Shown: piece by piece, positions 46,506 through 57,767 of the stretch
How positions within the stretch are numbered: position 1 is the stretch's first letter
Layout of the letters: the number at the start of each line of letters is the position of its first letter
Assembly: GCA_022702545.1 (NCBI GenBank)
Contig: JAHRBC010000001.1
Location: 2,542,001-2,606,000, forward strand
DNA length: 64,000 nucleotides
Source of the DNA: Phycomyces nitens
Taxonomy: Eukaryota; Mucoromycota; Mucoromycetes; Mucorales; Phycomycetaceae
Direction: 5' to 3'
Notes under the pieces: generated by a model
What the model was told of the DNA's origin: nothing
Seen by the model: only the letters and a program-made list of their open reading frames with translations
Databases searched by the model: none
Program-made: the position numbers and the translations under genes

Positions 46506-46745
46506 ATGTTCCAGTTCCTAGTCGATTGGAAACGAAAGAGTCACCCTGGCCATCGTACTGTCTCGGAAAACATCCCAGACTTTCCCCAGACCGATATCAC
46601 TCGAATGCCGTCCATCAATTCCATAACATCATCACCGTCAAGTTACAGCATCGACTGGCAATCTGATAAACGAACCTGGTCCTTTAAAGACGACTATGTT
46701 TCCTTTCCAAGTCTCGAGCCAGAAGCAGTTCCCTGTTCATCTTAA
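46506..46745 (+). CDS. small orphan protein (79 aa)
   Basis: Not recognised. A single open frame of 79 codons beginning MFQFLVDWKRKSHPGHRTVS and ending EPEAVPCSS, with a hydrophilic, Ser/Pro/Asp-rich body (IDWQSDKRTWSFKDDYVSFP). It stands out because the surrounding 6 kb is AT-rich and closed, while this frame has balanced codons. It is preceded by a pyrimidine-rich leader (CTTCTTCTCGTC near 46350) and followed by T-rich sequence with an AATAAA-like signal at about 46992. No membrane segment or signal peptide is seen. It could be a lineage-specific regulator or a chance ORF. Confidence 0.5.
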   Translation: MFQFLVDWKRKSHPGHRTVSENIPDFPQTDITRMPSINSITSSPSSYSIDWQSDKRTWSFKDDYVSFPSLEPEAVPCSS

Positions 46746-49383
46746 TACATCATATCAACCTAGCCATCTAATTGCATTCATATCCTTCTTGTATATCTTT
46801 CACTTCATCATTTTGCACCAAACCCTTTCCGATCATTCTTATTAACCATTCCCTCATTTATTCATCGTAAATGGCTCTAATTATATGCCCTTGTATATGT
46901 TTTCATACTCTTGTTATGCTTCATTTATGTATCCCTCGCCCCTCTTTCTTGTTATGTACATTCACCCTTGCCTTTTTGTTCAAAGATTTTGTAATAAATG
47001 AACAGCAGAGATCAATATATAGTATTCTATTTTCTTGATCTACTATAAATATCCAACCAAAAATTCTGTGTGTATTTTTTATTGATCTATCAATAATATT
47101 AATATTTATCAGGGAGAACCACTTTCTGAATATCCAATTATTTAAACCATAAATAATTAACAGTCGGTTTGCTTATACTTATTCTTTTTCATTATTTTTG
47201 TTTTTGGGGGATGACCTTGTCCGAAAGCCGATTTAAAGAGTTGTAGCAAGATGTACGACCATGACATGCACTGTAGAACCAAATGACTTGTCAGGGTACA
47301 CTGACCCATCATCAGCACCTAGAAACATTTGTCGATTGTTTTCTTTTTTGTATTTGACCCCATACTTTGATTGCTTGTTATGGCCGAAGTTTAAGTGAGC
47401 AAGCACACACACACTCTCTCTTTTTATTATTATTATTATATAAAGTCTTTAAAATCTTGATAACTTACATGATAATTGAAACATGGATATTGGATTTCAT
47501 AAAGTTGAATAGTATCTAGAAATACAATATTAATCCTTTTTGAGCAAATGTTCGAGACTCTTTGGAGTAAAGTCATCTTATAGCCTAGTAATATGCTTAT
47601 AATACATTTATTAGCTTTCCTAGGCACACCAAATATATGATTCCTGCCTTGGTTTTCGAAAAGGGGTGGTTATTAGAGCCTGACTTTTATACAGCTCATA
47701 TTATAGATAACGCACCATTAGAGATACCAAGACCTCTTGACCTATTTATTTGCCTCGAGTGTAACTCTTTAGATCATACTTTATGCTTATTGACAATGTA
47801 TTAAAACGTCTTTATATATATATATAATAATGTCCATAGTCTTTATGAGATGTATGGCTACGTCTAGTCAATTAAAGGAATCGTATTCTATTTATTATAT
47901 TGATATAATATATATACACTCTATCGGGTCACACCCATATGTATTTATTATTATTTGCTGTTCGTATTCCACACAAAGCCTTGTCTGTCCATGTGATGGA
48001 GATAAGCACAGACAACATCTTGAATGGTTTGAAGAATATAAAGGCTTTATTTCGAACATTTTCTTTGTAAATGCAAGTGTTTTAAAATGCACAAAAGATT
48101 AAATTATATCATACAACCATAAATGATAACAGTTTGGTCTATTGAGCAGAGAAGGTGAGAATGGTAGAATGCAAAGTCTACTGGATCATTTGGTCAGAAA
48201 TTTGTGATCCACAACATTTTACCGCAAGGAAAAAAAACAAATTGAAACATTGTACCTTTTGAACGAATATTTTGGCTTGTTTATAGTACATCTATATGGA
48301 GGTCTGGATAATACAGCCCCTTTGATACCTTGTTAACCCAAACAATACATGTATAATAATATTATTATTTAAAAAAAAATACGTTTTGTTTATTCAGAGT
48401 ATCACAGAATACAAACCAGAATGTTCATAAAAAACTAGATCCAACTGTTGTACCTTTCTCAGGGCAGAATTTCTACCAAAAATGTAATCATTTCGGCAAT
48501 ATCACCCAAAATTAATCGTCAACAGCAGATCTCTCTTGCGTGTTTCAAACACTCCTTTAACCATGTAATATATATATATATGTGTGTGTGTATTTGGAAC
48601 GTTTTTTTTATCGGTAAAAGATACTTTATTTTCCGTTATTATTTCTTGTATTTTGTTTTTGCATATCAAATGCATTATACTAACAGAAACAGATTAATAA
48701 TATGCAAAACATAATGCATGTCATCTTGGCTTTGTATTTATACATCTATTATAGTTACAATTTTGGTACATGAAATAGATTCAATATAAAAAATACATGG
48801 ATTATTTGTCATGGTATTCCTCCTTTAGATTCTTTAATAACATACACAAAAAGAGGAGAAAAATCTCTGACAGTTATTGTAAACAAGATTGGAAACAAGG
48901 GATTCTTTAGTGTATATATATATATTTAGTCAAAGGCTCGGAATATTCTAGAAATTGGGACCTATGGACTATTGACATATAATACCTTGGTATTTTGTCT
49001 TGATATCATAAGGATAGATGAAACATAAAGTACTTGTTATTTTATTAGTGCAACAATGGGACCATCTTAAATATTCAAAAAGATCTAAAAAGAACCTTGT
49101 ATCTTACAATCGGTTCTTCATTAAACTTGGGTTTTTAATATGTACAAAGTTGTCCCCGTTAAATTCAATCTATAGCAAAATCAGAAATGAACCTATAAGC
49201 GTTTATGTCGGACACTTGAATTCCAAGTAATAATAATAATAATTAAAAAACACTTGTAATTTTTGTCAAGAGAATATTCTCGGACAAAATCTGGGTACAA
49301 TTTTTTATATACAAAATAAAAAGGTACATTTTGGAAATGCTAGGGCCCTTTTTGATAGTTTGATTGGATATTTCTGCCTGTAA

Positions 49384-49396
49384 GCGGCGGGGGGTT
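49384..49396 (+). promoter_or_regulatory. Mig1/CreA-like GC box upstream of polyol dehydrogenase
   Basis: GCGGCGGGGGGTTTT sits in an AT-rich region about 370 bp upstream of the dehydrogenase start. It fits SYGGRG, the core of Mig1/CreA glucose-repressor sites, beside an A/T run. Functional role is inference. Confidence 0.3.
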
Positions 49397-49702
49397 TTTT
49401 TTTTGGCTGGCGATGTGTGGGGATTATAAGAGGGGATTTCTGGGGTTCACGGCAACCCCTTTCTATTGGGCTGTTTTGCCGGAAGATAATCATAAACCTT
49501 TTTCTTGGAGAATTTTAAAGGTCATTAAATTCTCCATTTGGCAACGTATAGGATTCTTCCTACTGGTGAACAAAATGTGCCTTGAGGCTCTGTTACTAAA
49601 CTTGGCCGTCCCAGCACCATCATACAATGGACTTTGGAAAATCAGACTTTGAAAAAAAAAGCCTAGTGGTCCCTGGCTTTCAATGAAAGCTGTAGGAATC
49701 AA

Positions 49703-49710
49703 TATAAATA
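49703..49710 (+). promoter_or_regulatory. TATA box of polyol dehydrogenase gene
   Basis: TATAAATA 55 bp before the start codon, at the usual distance for a short 5' leader. Confidence 0.5.
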
Positions 49711-49764
49711 CATGGGAATAATCACCTGTCCTTTCTGCCTTGATCCTCTTACAGCCCCTTTGCA

Positions 49765-51111
49765 ATGTCTCCTCTTAGCTACAACCCTTCCACATTCGAA
49801 ATCCCCACCAAGGACACCATCAACCACGGTGTCTTGTTGAACAAGAAGGATGACCTCAAGATTGTCGAGATCCCTGTGCCTATCCCTGAGGAAGGCGAGG
49901 TCCAGATCCAGGTCAAGGCAACTGGTATCTGTGGTTCAGATATCCACCTGTGGAAGTATGGAGAGATCGGTATCTTCCCTGTCACCACACCCCAGCTGCT
50001 TGGTCATGAAAGTGCTGGCGTGGTCACTGCAGTCGGCAAGGGTGTTGACACCTTGAAGGTCGGAGATCGCGTTGCCGTCGAAGCGTAAGTCTATTTAACC
50101 TTTTTTTTATACCGAGTATCTCACATGGCGTGTGTAGTGGCATTCCTTGCTCAAAGTGTGATCAGTGCATGAGCGGCAGATACCATCTCTGTCCCACGGT
50201 CGTCTTCAAATCCACTCCTCCTCACCATGGCCAGTTGGCAAAGTACATCACCCACCCCGCCCGCTGGTTGTACAAGTAAGTCTCTCAAGACATTCAAATA
50301 GTATCGGGATCACCAGCGAGGTCTTGAGATCGCTAACCCGGGTGTATCAGGATTCCTGAAAATGTTACCTATGAGCAAGGTGCTCTGTTGGAGCCTCTGT
50401 CTGTCGCCATTTCAGCCATTGAACGCGTTGGTGTCAAATTCGGCCGGTCCTTGTTGATCACTGGTGCTGGTCCTATCGGCCTGATTGTGCTTGCTGTAGC
50501 AAAGGCTACTGGTATCAGCCCCATCATGATCACAGACGTGCAGCCCTCCCGTCTCGAGTATGCCAAGAAGATGGGTGCTGATTTCGTCTACCAGGTTGAT
50601 CCCAAGCGCAAGGATGTGGAGATTGCTAGAGAAATTCGGGATATCTTTGGTGGTGAGGGTGCCGAGTACTCATTAGAGTGCACTGGTGTAGAGTCTTCTT
50701 TCCGTACTGCCATCATGGCTACCAGAGATGCTGGTGTGTGCTGTCTTGTTGGTGTCGGAAAGAACGATCAGCTCTTGCCTGTCAACAACTTTGCCATGCG
50801 CGAAGTCGATATCCGTGGTCTCTTTAGGTAGGTGCAGTGGCTGGTCAAACAGCAGAATCTGATCAGAATCCCAATACCAATCCCAATCCCAATAGATATC
50901 ATCATACTTACCCTCGTGCCATTGCCCTGATGGCAAGTGGTAATCTGAAGATCGACCATCTGATTACCCACAGGTAAAGCACCAACAATCTATACAGTCC
51001 ATTATTCTTCTAACCCTGCTCTTAAGATTTGACTTTAAGGATGCCCTCAAGGCCTTTGACACCACCGCCGACTACTCTACCGGCGCAATCAAGGTCCAGA
51101 TCCTCAACTAG
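49765..51111 (+). CDS. medium-chain polyol (sorbitol/xylitol/arabinitol) dehydrogenase
   Basis: Five exons (49765-50084, 50138-50275, 50351-50827, 50896-50973, 51027-51111) join to 1098 nt, 365 aa. Zinc-site residues are in KATGICGSDIHLWKYG and LGHESAGVVTAVGKGV; the Cys-rich lobe is IPCSKCDQCMSGRYHLCP; the NAD-binding motif is LITGAGPIGLIVLAVAKATG followed by MITDVQPSRLEYAKKMGA. This is the sorbitol/xylitol/L-arabinitol dehydrogenase subfamily, which oxidises polyols to ketoses in the cytosol. Exact substrate cannot be fixed from sequence alone. The codon bias is strong, and a TATA box is present. Confidence 0.88.
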
Positions 51112-51307
51112 ACTATAATTAATTATTGACAAAGATTTCTCTTTCAATTCACTCTACACTTTCATACCGCATTTATTATGTTTATCTAAAAAATAAAATA
51201 AAATAAAATAAAAAAATACCATCTTTCTGCAGAATTGATCTCGTTTGCTTTAAACATATAGTATTGCATTATTGTACAATGCTTGTATATTTACTTGGAA
51301 TGTCTAT

Positions 51308-52765
51308 CTATATTGGTAAATTATCTGAATTTATAGGAATGTCCCCAAATGTTGGTGGGGATCCCACAAGTGTGGTTGACAGTAATCCATCCCCATTAGC
51401 CGTCGCAGTTGATCTGGCACGAAACAAGGATGTGGGTGGAAGTTTGTTTGGGTAGCCAGAACCCGAGGATACGAGATCAATTGCAGGCACCGTACTTGAT
51501 GTCCTGCTCTCTTCTTCTTCAGCGCTCAATTCTTCATCGTGTGGAGCCAATGTTCTGGGGTTATAGTCATCTTCGTCGGATGACTTTTGGTTTTCTACGG
51601 GTGTTAGGCCTAGCATCTCCAGCACTTCGCTCACTTCAACTGCCACATTGGCATCCAGATCAGAATAGGTACGACAGAGTGGACATGAGAATCCGGGGGG
51701 GTTCTGATTCAAGATGGGTCTGATACATCGATAATGATATATATGAGAGCATGGAGTAATAAATAGGGCTTGGAATGGTGCTATTGCATACATGCAGATA
51801 CAGCACTCTTGAATCTCTTGCTCGAATGCCTTTTCCTGGGGTGTTGATGGCTGCTTATCTGGACAGACGGTCTTTGGACGACTGTATTCAGAGTCTGAGA
51901 GATCTCCAAAATCCTTTGGCTGTCCATTCGAGAGGTCTGCGCTTTCTTGGACCAACATGCTGGCTCCTGGACCTATTAGCCGCTGCTGTAGGTGCTGGAA
52001 TGCCGTTCGGCTGAATTGATTGGCGCGAGATTGCCATTCTCGGTTGACTTCCAAACGCATCTTCACTGCTCGGTACATCGACTCAGTGCCGCCCTTGTAG
52101 TCGACGCCTAGCTGGATTATATCACCGTCTTTCATTTCATGGGCACCACCAGCTGAAGTAGAAGGAGAGCTGAGGCGTATACGATTCAGAAATGTGCCAC
52201 TAGATGACCCTGCATCTCTAATGAAAACCTAGTACATATATATATATTACATTTGTACATGTATAATTTTTTTAGACTTGGTCTGCAGTGTCCCAACACT
52301 TGTTTTCTACTCCTATTTATTTATAAACAAAGCTCAATTGTTTGCTGATGTTGTTACCTTTCCATCTTCTACCCATAGTTCAGCATGGCATCGACTGACT
52401 ACCTTGCTTTTAAAGGACACCTTTTCAGAGGCTGGTGTTTTCTCACTGTAGCGCCCCAGTCGTATGATGTTGCCTGGGTGCAAGGTACGTTCGATCACGT
52501 CAAATACAAACGATCGGCTGGTTAGGCCAAGATCAGGAATTAGTCTGATGTGAGAGGCTGTGCATGTCTCTGGACAGTGCGGCCGGCAGTCTGGTGGGTT
52601 TTGTGGTATTGAAGTAATTACTTCCTGTCTTGTAGTATCGTTGATTTGTTCAGAGGTGTGGCGATGATGGCGTCGCAGGCTATCCAATCCACGGCTCAAT
52701 AGCCCAGAGGCAGGTTGTAGGATAGGAGCACCTGTCGATAAACTTCTGCGACGTCCGGATGGCAT
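51308..52765 (-). CDS. FHA-RING E3 ubiquitin ligase (Dma/CHFR-like)
   Basis: Two exons (52358-52765, 51308-52228) give 442 aa. The FHA domain spans residues about 90-170: NIIRLGRYSEKTPASEKV, FKSKVVSRCHAELWVEDGK then VFIRDAGSSSGTFLNRIRLS, with the diagnostic R-LGR, S-R-H and G-T-F-N residues. The RING finger is CCICMYAIAPFQALFITPCS, HIYHYRC and FSCPLC (C3HC4-like order with H at positions 4-5). This is the architecture of yeast Dma1/Dma2 and animal CHFR/RNF8: a phosphothreonine-binding ligase acting in the spindle and septin checkpoint. The C-terminal 120 residues are acidic and Ser-rich without known domain. Confidence 0.9.
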
Positions 52766-53109
52766 GGCTCTATAAAGTGCATCAACGAGCTGCAGTAGTA
52801 ATAGTAAGAGAAAGAGAAAAGAAAATGCTAGAGGGGAAAGATGGGTTGGTTTTAAAACAAATGAGCATTTATATATAAGTATATATATATATAAGTGTAT
52901 ATATATATGTATATGTATATATACTTTTTATAAAGTGAGAAGCCTCCTTATTCCATCAAGAAGAAATATAAACAGTGCCTTTATTATTTACATGTGCCTA
53001 CGCACATACGCTTCATGTCACCCTCTGTGACAAGGCTTTAAGGTTCATTCTCGCCTTTCCTATCAAACACTTCATTGAGATCTCGGCCATCAATTTATGT
53101 GTATATAAA
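52766..53109. other. intergenic with TA/GTATA tract
   Basis: About 340 bp with a long TATATA/GTATAT tract at 52868-52925. No gene is seen. Confidence 0.5.
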
Positions 53110-54542
53110 TTAGAAGCCTAAAGAAGTTCTCTGGTCAGTTATAATCCACCAAAGATGGCCCCCAATGTACTTGCCATATTTATTCTTTGTCTCACGCTTG
53201 GTCCTTCTGTTCTCTGCATACTGTTCAGACAGCTTCTCTTGCATCTCAACGGCCTGAGCAGCCAATGCCATGATGTTGTTTCTCTTCTTTTGTGCTGTGG
53301 TTGCTGTAATCTAATAGAATATAAACCTCTTAGTACCCTGGATCCAATTCTTGCTGGTCCACAAGACTTACAGCAGGACCATCATTATTAAACTTTGGAG
53401 TAGAGGCAAGTGCAGCCAGTCGCCATTCCTCTGTGGGAAGCATGTCTGCCTGGTTGATCGTCTTGAACTGGATCCCAGAGTCTTGGCCCTTGAACCTCTT
53501 GCCTGCCAATCGTCCAAGCTGTTCAATGCAACCCCAATATAAGTATTTCCATTATCCACAATCCATTATCCACAATCAACAATCCAGCTTTCATGAGCTT
53601 TTTGGCTCAGGATCTTACCTCATCAGGGTCAACATCGTCGTCATTCGAGCCAACACTTGCTCCATGACCACCCACGACAGCATTATATGACTGATCGTAT
53701 TGGTTGCCCTCCGAGTAATGCTGCTGGTAGTAGGCCGAGGGATCGGTTCCATAAGCATACATGGCATTTGGGTCATATGTATATGCATATGCATCCACCG
53801 CCGTTGCCGTTACCGCTTCCACCTTGGGGTCCAGGTCTGTCTTTGTTTCTGACGCGGACTCTTTAGCCTCTGTATGCGCAACCACTGGCTTCTTTGGAGT
53901 GGGAAGAGTATAGGCAGGTATCTTTGAGACTTCTGGACCTAGACACAATTGAACGTCATTCAGCAAGCGTACTCTTTCAAATGTCTCTTTTGTACCTAAT
54001 GGGAAAAAGGATCCCGTGTGCTTTATCTCTTCCTCTTCCTCTTCTTCATCAGGTGCTGCATTCACCTTTGGAATGCTCTTTAGCAATCTTTCTGCATCCG
54101 CCTTTTCTTTGGCTGCCTTTTCTTTAGCTGCCTTTTCTTGAGCTGCCTTTTGCTTTCGTGCCAATGCAAGTGGCATGAGTGATGCATCTGTAGTCTTTTT
54201 TGTGACGGGCACAATAGACTTGAACAAGGCTGTGTTTTTGGGTGCAGGAAGTAGATCTGCAAAGTCAACTGTACCCGAGGTTTTTAATCTTTTCGATCTC
54301 TTGTTTGATTCTTCATCCTCTTCCAGATCCTTTTTATTTACAGGCACTTCGACATAAAACACTGGCTTTTCTGCGGCTGTTTGCTTGGGATCTGGCAGCA
54401 AGGATGCAAACGAGGAAGTGGTTGGTTTCTTCTTGGGTAGAGGCAGTAGGGATGCAAATGAAGATGTCTTTTTTGGAACAACTGTGGTTTCCACATCGGA
54501 TTCTTCAGAATCAGAACTTCCATAATCTGCAACGAGTGACAT
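53110..54542 (-). CDS. PRCC: PRCC family protein (mitotic checkpoint regulator / splicing-related)
   Basis: Four exons (53619-54542, 53372-53518, 53175-53310, 53110-53117) total 1215 nt, 404 aa. It starts MSLVADYGSSDSEES, the typical N-terminal opening of PRCC. A Pro/Lys-rich part with repeated FASLLPxPK segments follows, then an Ala/Lys coiled region, and a conserved C-terminal block: LGRLAGKRFKGQDSGIQFKT, IMALAAQAVEMQEKLSEQYA and ENRRTKRETKNKYGF, the same pattern as in PRCC proteins. The stop follows a GC-AG intron: KYG joins to F and stop in an 8-nt exon. PRCC proteins associate with the spliceosome and are implicated in checkpoint signalling. It shares a 139-bp promoter with AP-1 mu. Confidence 0.85.
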
Positions 54543-54681
54543 GATGGACAAAGAGAGCAACCAACTCTGCGTGACAGTCTCTATACATCTATTAAAACTC
54601 AGTTGTCTTGTTCTTGTCCGCGTTCGTGTGCAAAGCGGGAAGGAACTACTTCATCTCGCTCTACCATTACCATCTTTTCTT
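54543..54681. promoter_or_regulatory. 139-bp divergent promoter, PRCC and AP-1 mu
   Basis: The PRCC and AP-1 mu start codons are only 139 bp apart on opposite strands. The stretch includes GC-rich sequence near 54615-54650, a contrast to AT-rich promoters elsewhere. Confidence 0.5.
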
Positions 54682-56529
54682 ATGGCTTCCGCAGGTAAGC
54701 TGCAGTAGCTGTATACTGATCGTCTCTGTACAGAATTATTGACCCGAATCCCCCCCTTTGATTCGCACTTTCATTATAGTCTTTATATTGGACCTCAAGG
54801 GCAAGGTGCTGATATCTCGCAACTACCGTGGTGATATTCCCATGAGCGCTGTCGAGAAATTCATGCCCCTGGTGAGATTCACAAATCGCTTCTTTTATTT
54901 TTCCTTTTTTTTATTCAATCTTTCGGGCTTCATTCTTGGGTGAGCTTTGTAGATTTCAGAAGCAGAAGATGAACAAGTGCCCTTGCCTTGTTTTACACAC
55001 GAGGGAATCAACTATCTCTACCTGAAGCACAGCAACCTTTACTGTAACTATCTCCTCTGGACATGAAAACAGCACAACTCAAATGCTCTCCTAGTGCTTG
55101 CACTGACGAGAAAGAATACCAATGCCGCGGCTATCATGCTCTATCTCCACAAACTTACCCAGGTGTTTGCAGAATACTTTAAAGAATTAGAAGAGGAGTC
55201 TATCAGAGACAACTTTGTCATTGTTTACGAACTACTGGACGAAATGATGGATTTTGGCTACCCCCAGACCACCGAGACAAAGATTCTACAAGAGTAAGTA
55301 ATAATAATAATAGTTTTGGATTGTGATCAGGACTAACTTTTAGGTAAACAAAAAAAAAGGTATATCACTCAAGATGCCTACAAATTAGAGGTCCAGGTTC
55401 GACCTCCTATGGCAGTTACAAATGCAGTGTCCTGGCGTTCAGAGGGTATCAAGTACAAGAAGAATGAGGTGTTTTTGGATGTTATCGAGAGTGTCAATTT
55501 GTTGGTAAATGCAAATGGCAATGTGTTGAGAAGTGAGGTTCTCGGTGCTGTGAAGATGAGATGTTATTTGTCAGGCATGCCCGAACTTCGTTTGGGCTTG
55601 AATGACAAGGTGATGTTTGAGGCAACAGGAAGAGGTAAGATATAAAGACAGGTGTGCTGTCTTGCAAAGACAACTAAACGTCAAGAGTAAATGTTGTCAG
55701 CCAACACATCGGCCAAGGCTATTGAGATGGAAGACGTCAAATTCCATCAGTGCGTTCGACTTTCTCGGTTTGAAAACGACCGCACCATCAGCTTTATTCC
55801 TCCAGATGGCGATTTTGAATTGATGAGCTACAGATTGCAGACAAGCGTGAAGCCCTTGATCTGGGTAGAGGCTGTTGTGGAGACTTATTCTGGATCGCGT
55901 GTGGAATACTTGGTCAAAGCAAGGGCCCAGTTCAAGCGCAAGAGCACAGCCAATAATGTGGAGATTGAGGTGCCTGTAGCTGATGATGCAGATACACCCA
56001 AGTTCAAGGTAGACCTTGATTATATGACGTAAATTAAGCATACTGAATAATTGTTCTGGTTGTCTTAGTGCAGCAGCGGGTCTGTGACCTACAAGCCTGA
56101 ACGCTCTTGCTTGGTTTGGAAACTCAAACAGTTCCAGGGTGGAAAAGAGTTTATCATGCGTGCTCACTTTGGATTGCCTTCTGTCCAGGCTGGTAAGATA
56201 TTAAATAAATCACAAGAAAGCACACTCTGATAACCATCATCATTTATTATTTATTATTATTAAGCCGAAGAGACTGAAAAGAAGCCCCCGATCAACATCA
56301 AGTTTGAGATTCCTTACTTTACTGTCTCTGGAATCCAAGTACGATACCTCAAGATCGTGGAGAAGAGTGGATACCAAGCACTTCCATGGGTGCGCTACAT
56401 TACTCAGAATGGAGGTAAGAAACAAACGCGCGCTGGGTTGATACTGAGTATCGTGGCTGCATAATAGACTATCAGATGAGAATGCCCGAGACCATCAAGG
56501 CGAACAAGCAAAGCACGTCTTCCTACTGA
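54682..56529 (+). CDS. APM1: AP-1 clathrin adaptor complex mu subunit
   Basis: Nine exons: 54682-54694, 54780-54871, 54953-55043, 55095-55293, 55360-55634, 55701-56008, 56069-56192, 56265-56414, 56468-56529; 1314 nt, 437 aa, all phases closing. The longin half starts MASAVFILDLKGKVLISRNY; RENFVIVYELLDEMMDFGYPQ-like sequence (DNFVIVYELLDEMMDFGYPQ), and the mu homology domain has NEVFLDVIESVNLLVNANGN, GMPELRLGLNDKVMFEATGR, KFHQCVRLSRFENDRTISFI, PPDGDFELMSYRL and PWVRYITQNGDYQMR. These mark mu-1 of the AP-1 complex, which sorts cargo at the trans-Golgi and endosomes by YxxPhi signals. First exon is 13 nt. It continues the divergent pair with PRCC. Confidence 0.96.
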
Positions 56530-56990
56530 TTAGCCAAAAGATATAAAGGAAACTCCTTTTTTTATTTTATTTTATATGATAGAATTGAATGGACAATGTG
56601 TAATAAACAAAGCTCCATGAATAAAGTTGATTCTAGCTTAAAGGCTGGTGTGTGTGTGTGTGTGTTTCCCTGGTAATAAATAATTCAAAAAGAAAGTAAA
56701 ACCACATTACCTATCGACAAGAAGTCTGTCTGGAATACAAATCCAACAAATGATTAAAGAATTTAAAGAGGATCCCATTGGACTATCAGCAAAATGACAA
56801 GGGTTTTCGATAATGGGGTTTTACTTTCCAATTATATGGATTCACCTTGACCCTTGTCTATCGTGATATACAACATGCGTTTTGGATTTTCTCAAACAAT
56901 CCATAAAATAAACAAGATATAAAAAGGCCATCCAGAATGAACTTTCTGATCATCATCATCGTCTTCTTCTTTCTCTTCTCATCAAGCCCA
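56530..56990. other. intergenic, promoter of small membrane protein
   Basis: About 460 bp. It contains a TG repeat (56648-56665), a TATAAAAA box at 56918-56925 and a pyrimidine-rich leader (TCATCATCATCGTCTTCTTC) just before 56991. Confidence 0.5.
56918..56925 (+). promoter_or_regulatory. TATA box of small membrane protein gene
   Basis: TATAAAAA, 66 bp before the ATG at 56991 and only 12 bp before the earlier in-frame ATG at 56937. Normal TATA-to-start spacing therefore favours the later ATG. Confidence 0.45.
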
Positions 56991-57239
56991 ATGTCTGACA
57001 AGATTTCTATTGCTCGCCTTTATATTGACCGCAAAATTCCCCGGGCTATCCGCGTCATTACCCTTGAGTCCGGTCAACCCGACAACCAGGTTAAAGAGAC
57101 AAGAAATATCTGGCTGTACCTCTTTGTCGCCTTTAACATAAGCATCATTATCGCCTTTCAAGTTGTCATGAAACAAAGCAATGTCCAAGAACCCGACTCT
57201 ACCAGAATGTTTAATATCATGGAAGACATTGTCTTTTAA
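56991..57239 (+). CDS. small single-pass membrane protein (82 aa), unrecognised
   Basis: Not recognised. Open frame from MSDKISIARLYIDRKIPRAI through RVITLESGQPDNQVKETRNI to one hydrophobic segment (WLYLFVAFNISIIIAFQVVM) and a short acidic tail (PDSTRMFNIMEDIVF). This looks like a type-II or tail-anchored membrane protein. An earlier ATG (56937) would add MNFLIIIIVFFFLFSSSP, which resembles a signal but lies within the likely transcription-start zone and is made by a TCATC/CTTCTT tract, so it is probably leader. The frame is intronless, has balanced codons and is preceded by a TATA box. Antisense frame 56982-57293 is a shadow. Confidence 0.5.
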   Translation: MSDKISIARLYIDRKIPRAIRVITLESGQPDNQVKETRNIWLYLFVAFNISIIIAFQVVMKQSNVQEPDSTRMFNIMEDIVF

Positions 57240-57767
57240 TTGATCTTTATATCTTGTAAAGACATTTGTACATATATTTCCAATAGCCATCATCGACCTT
57301 TTTTTTAAAATAATAATAATAATAAAAAAGAGCCAGACTTAAATTGAGAGTCTTTAATGCATGCATGGCACATTTATTTGAACTTGGACTTTTATTGCCA
57401 ATGATTTTCCAATAGTATTCCAGTATTCCAGTGATCCAAACACTGATAAATCACAACCTCAAATATGCTCTTAAATACAAGAGCTTCTTGATAGCTGAAT
57501 CTTGCCATAATGACAATTCCTTCATGTAGATTAAACCAAGAAATGTAGTAGTAGTTTCTTTTTTCTGTAAAAAGAAAGTACGCATTGAATACGTTGCATG
57601 TGACTCGTTGGACTCGTGACCTGTCCTTTGTCTCTTTGCATTTGCATGCAAAAGGGGTTTTCTTTTTCTTTTTTCTCTCTCTCTTGTCCAAGCTCATGAG
57701 ACGTCGTCGGCCGCGTATCGTCCAGTGAACCTCATTTATCTACCACTTTTATATATTTCTATTCGCC
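57240..57767. other. intergenic
   Basis: About 530 bp: poly-T/AAT repeat at 57300-57330 and the promoter of ATG4. The minus-strand frame at 57392-57697 shows no domain. Confidence 0.5.

Larger units (their letters stand above)
46746..49764. other. long AT-rich gene-poor region
   Basis: About 3 kb with no gene. It contains TA tracts (47815-47830, 48567-48585), TTA repeats, and the promoter of the polyol dehydrogenase at its right end. ORFs at 47830-48102 and 48448-48714 are AT-biased with no homology I recognise. Confidence 0.5.

Noticed and set aside
50673..50971. Minus-strand frames over the polyol dehydrogenase
   Set aside because: Shadows of coding exons and a (CCCAAT)n-like intron repeat near 50870-50895.
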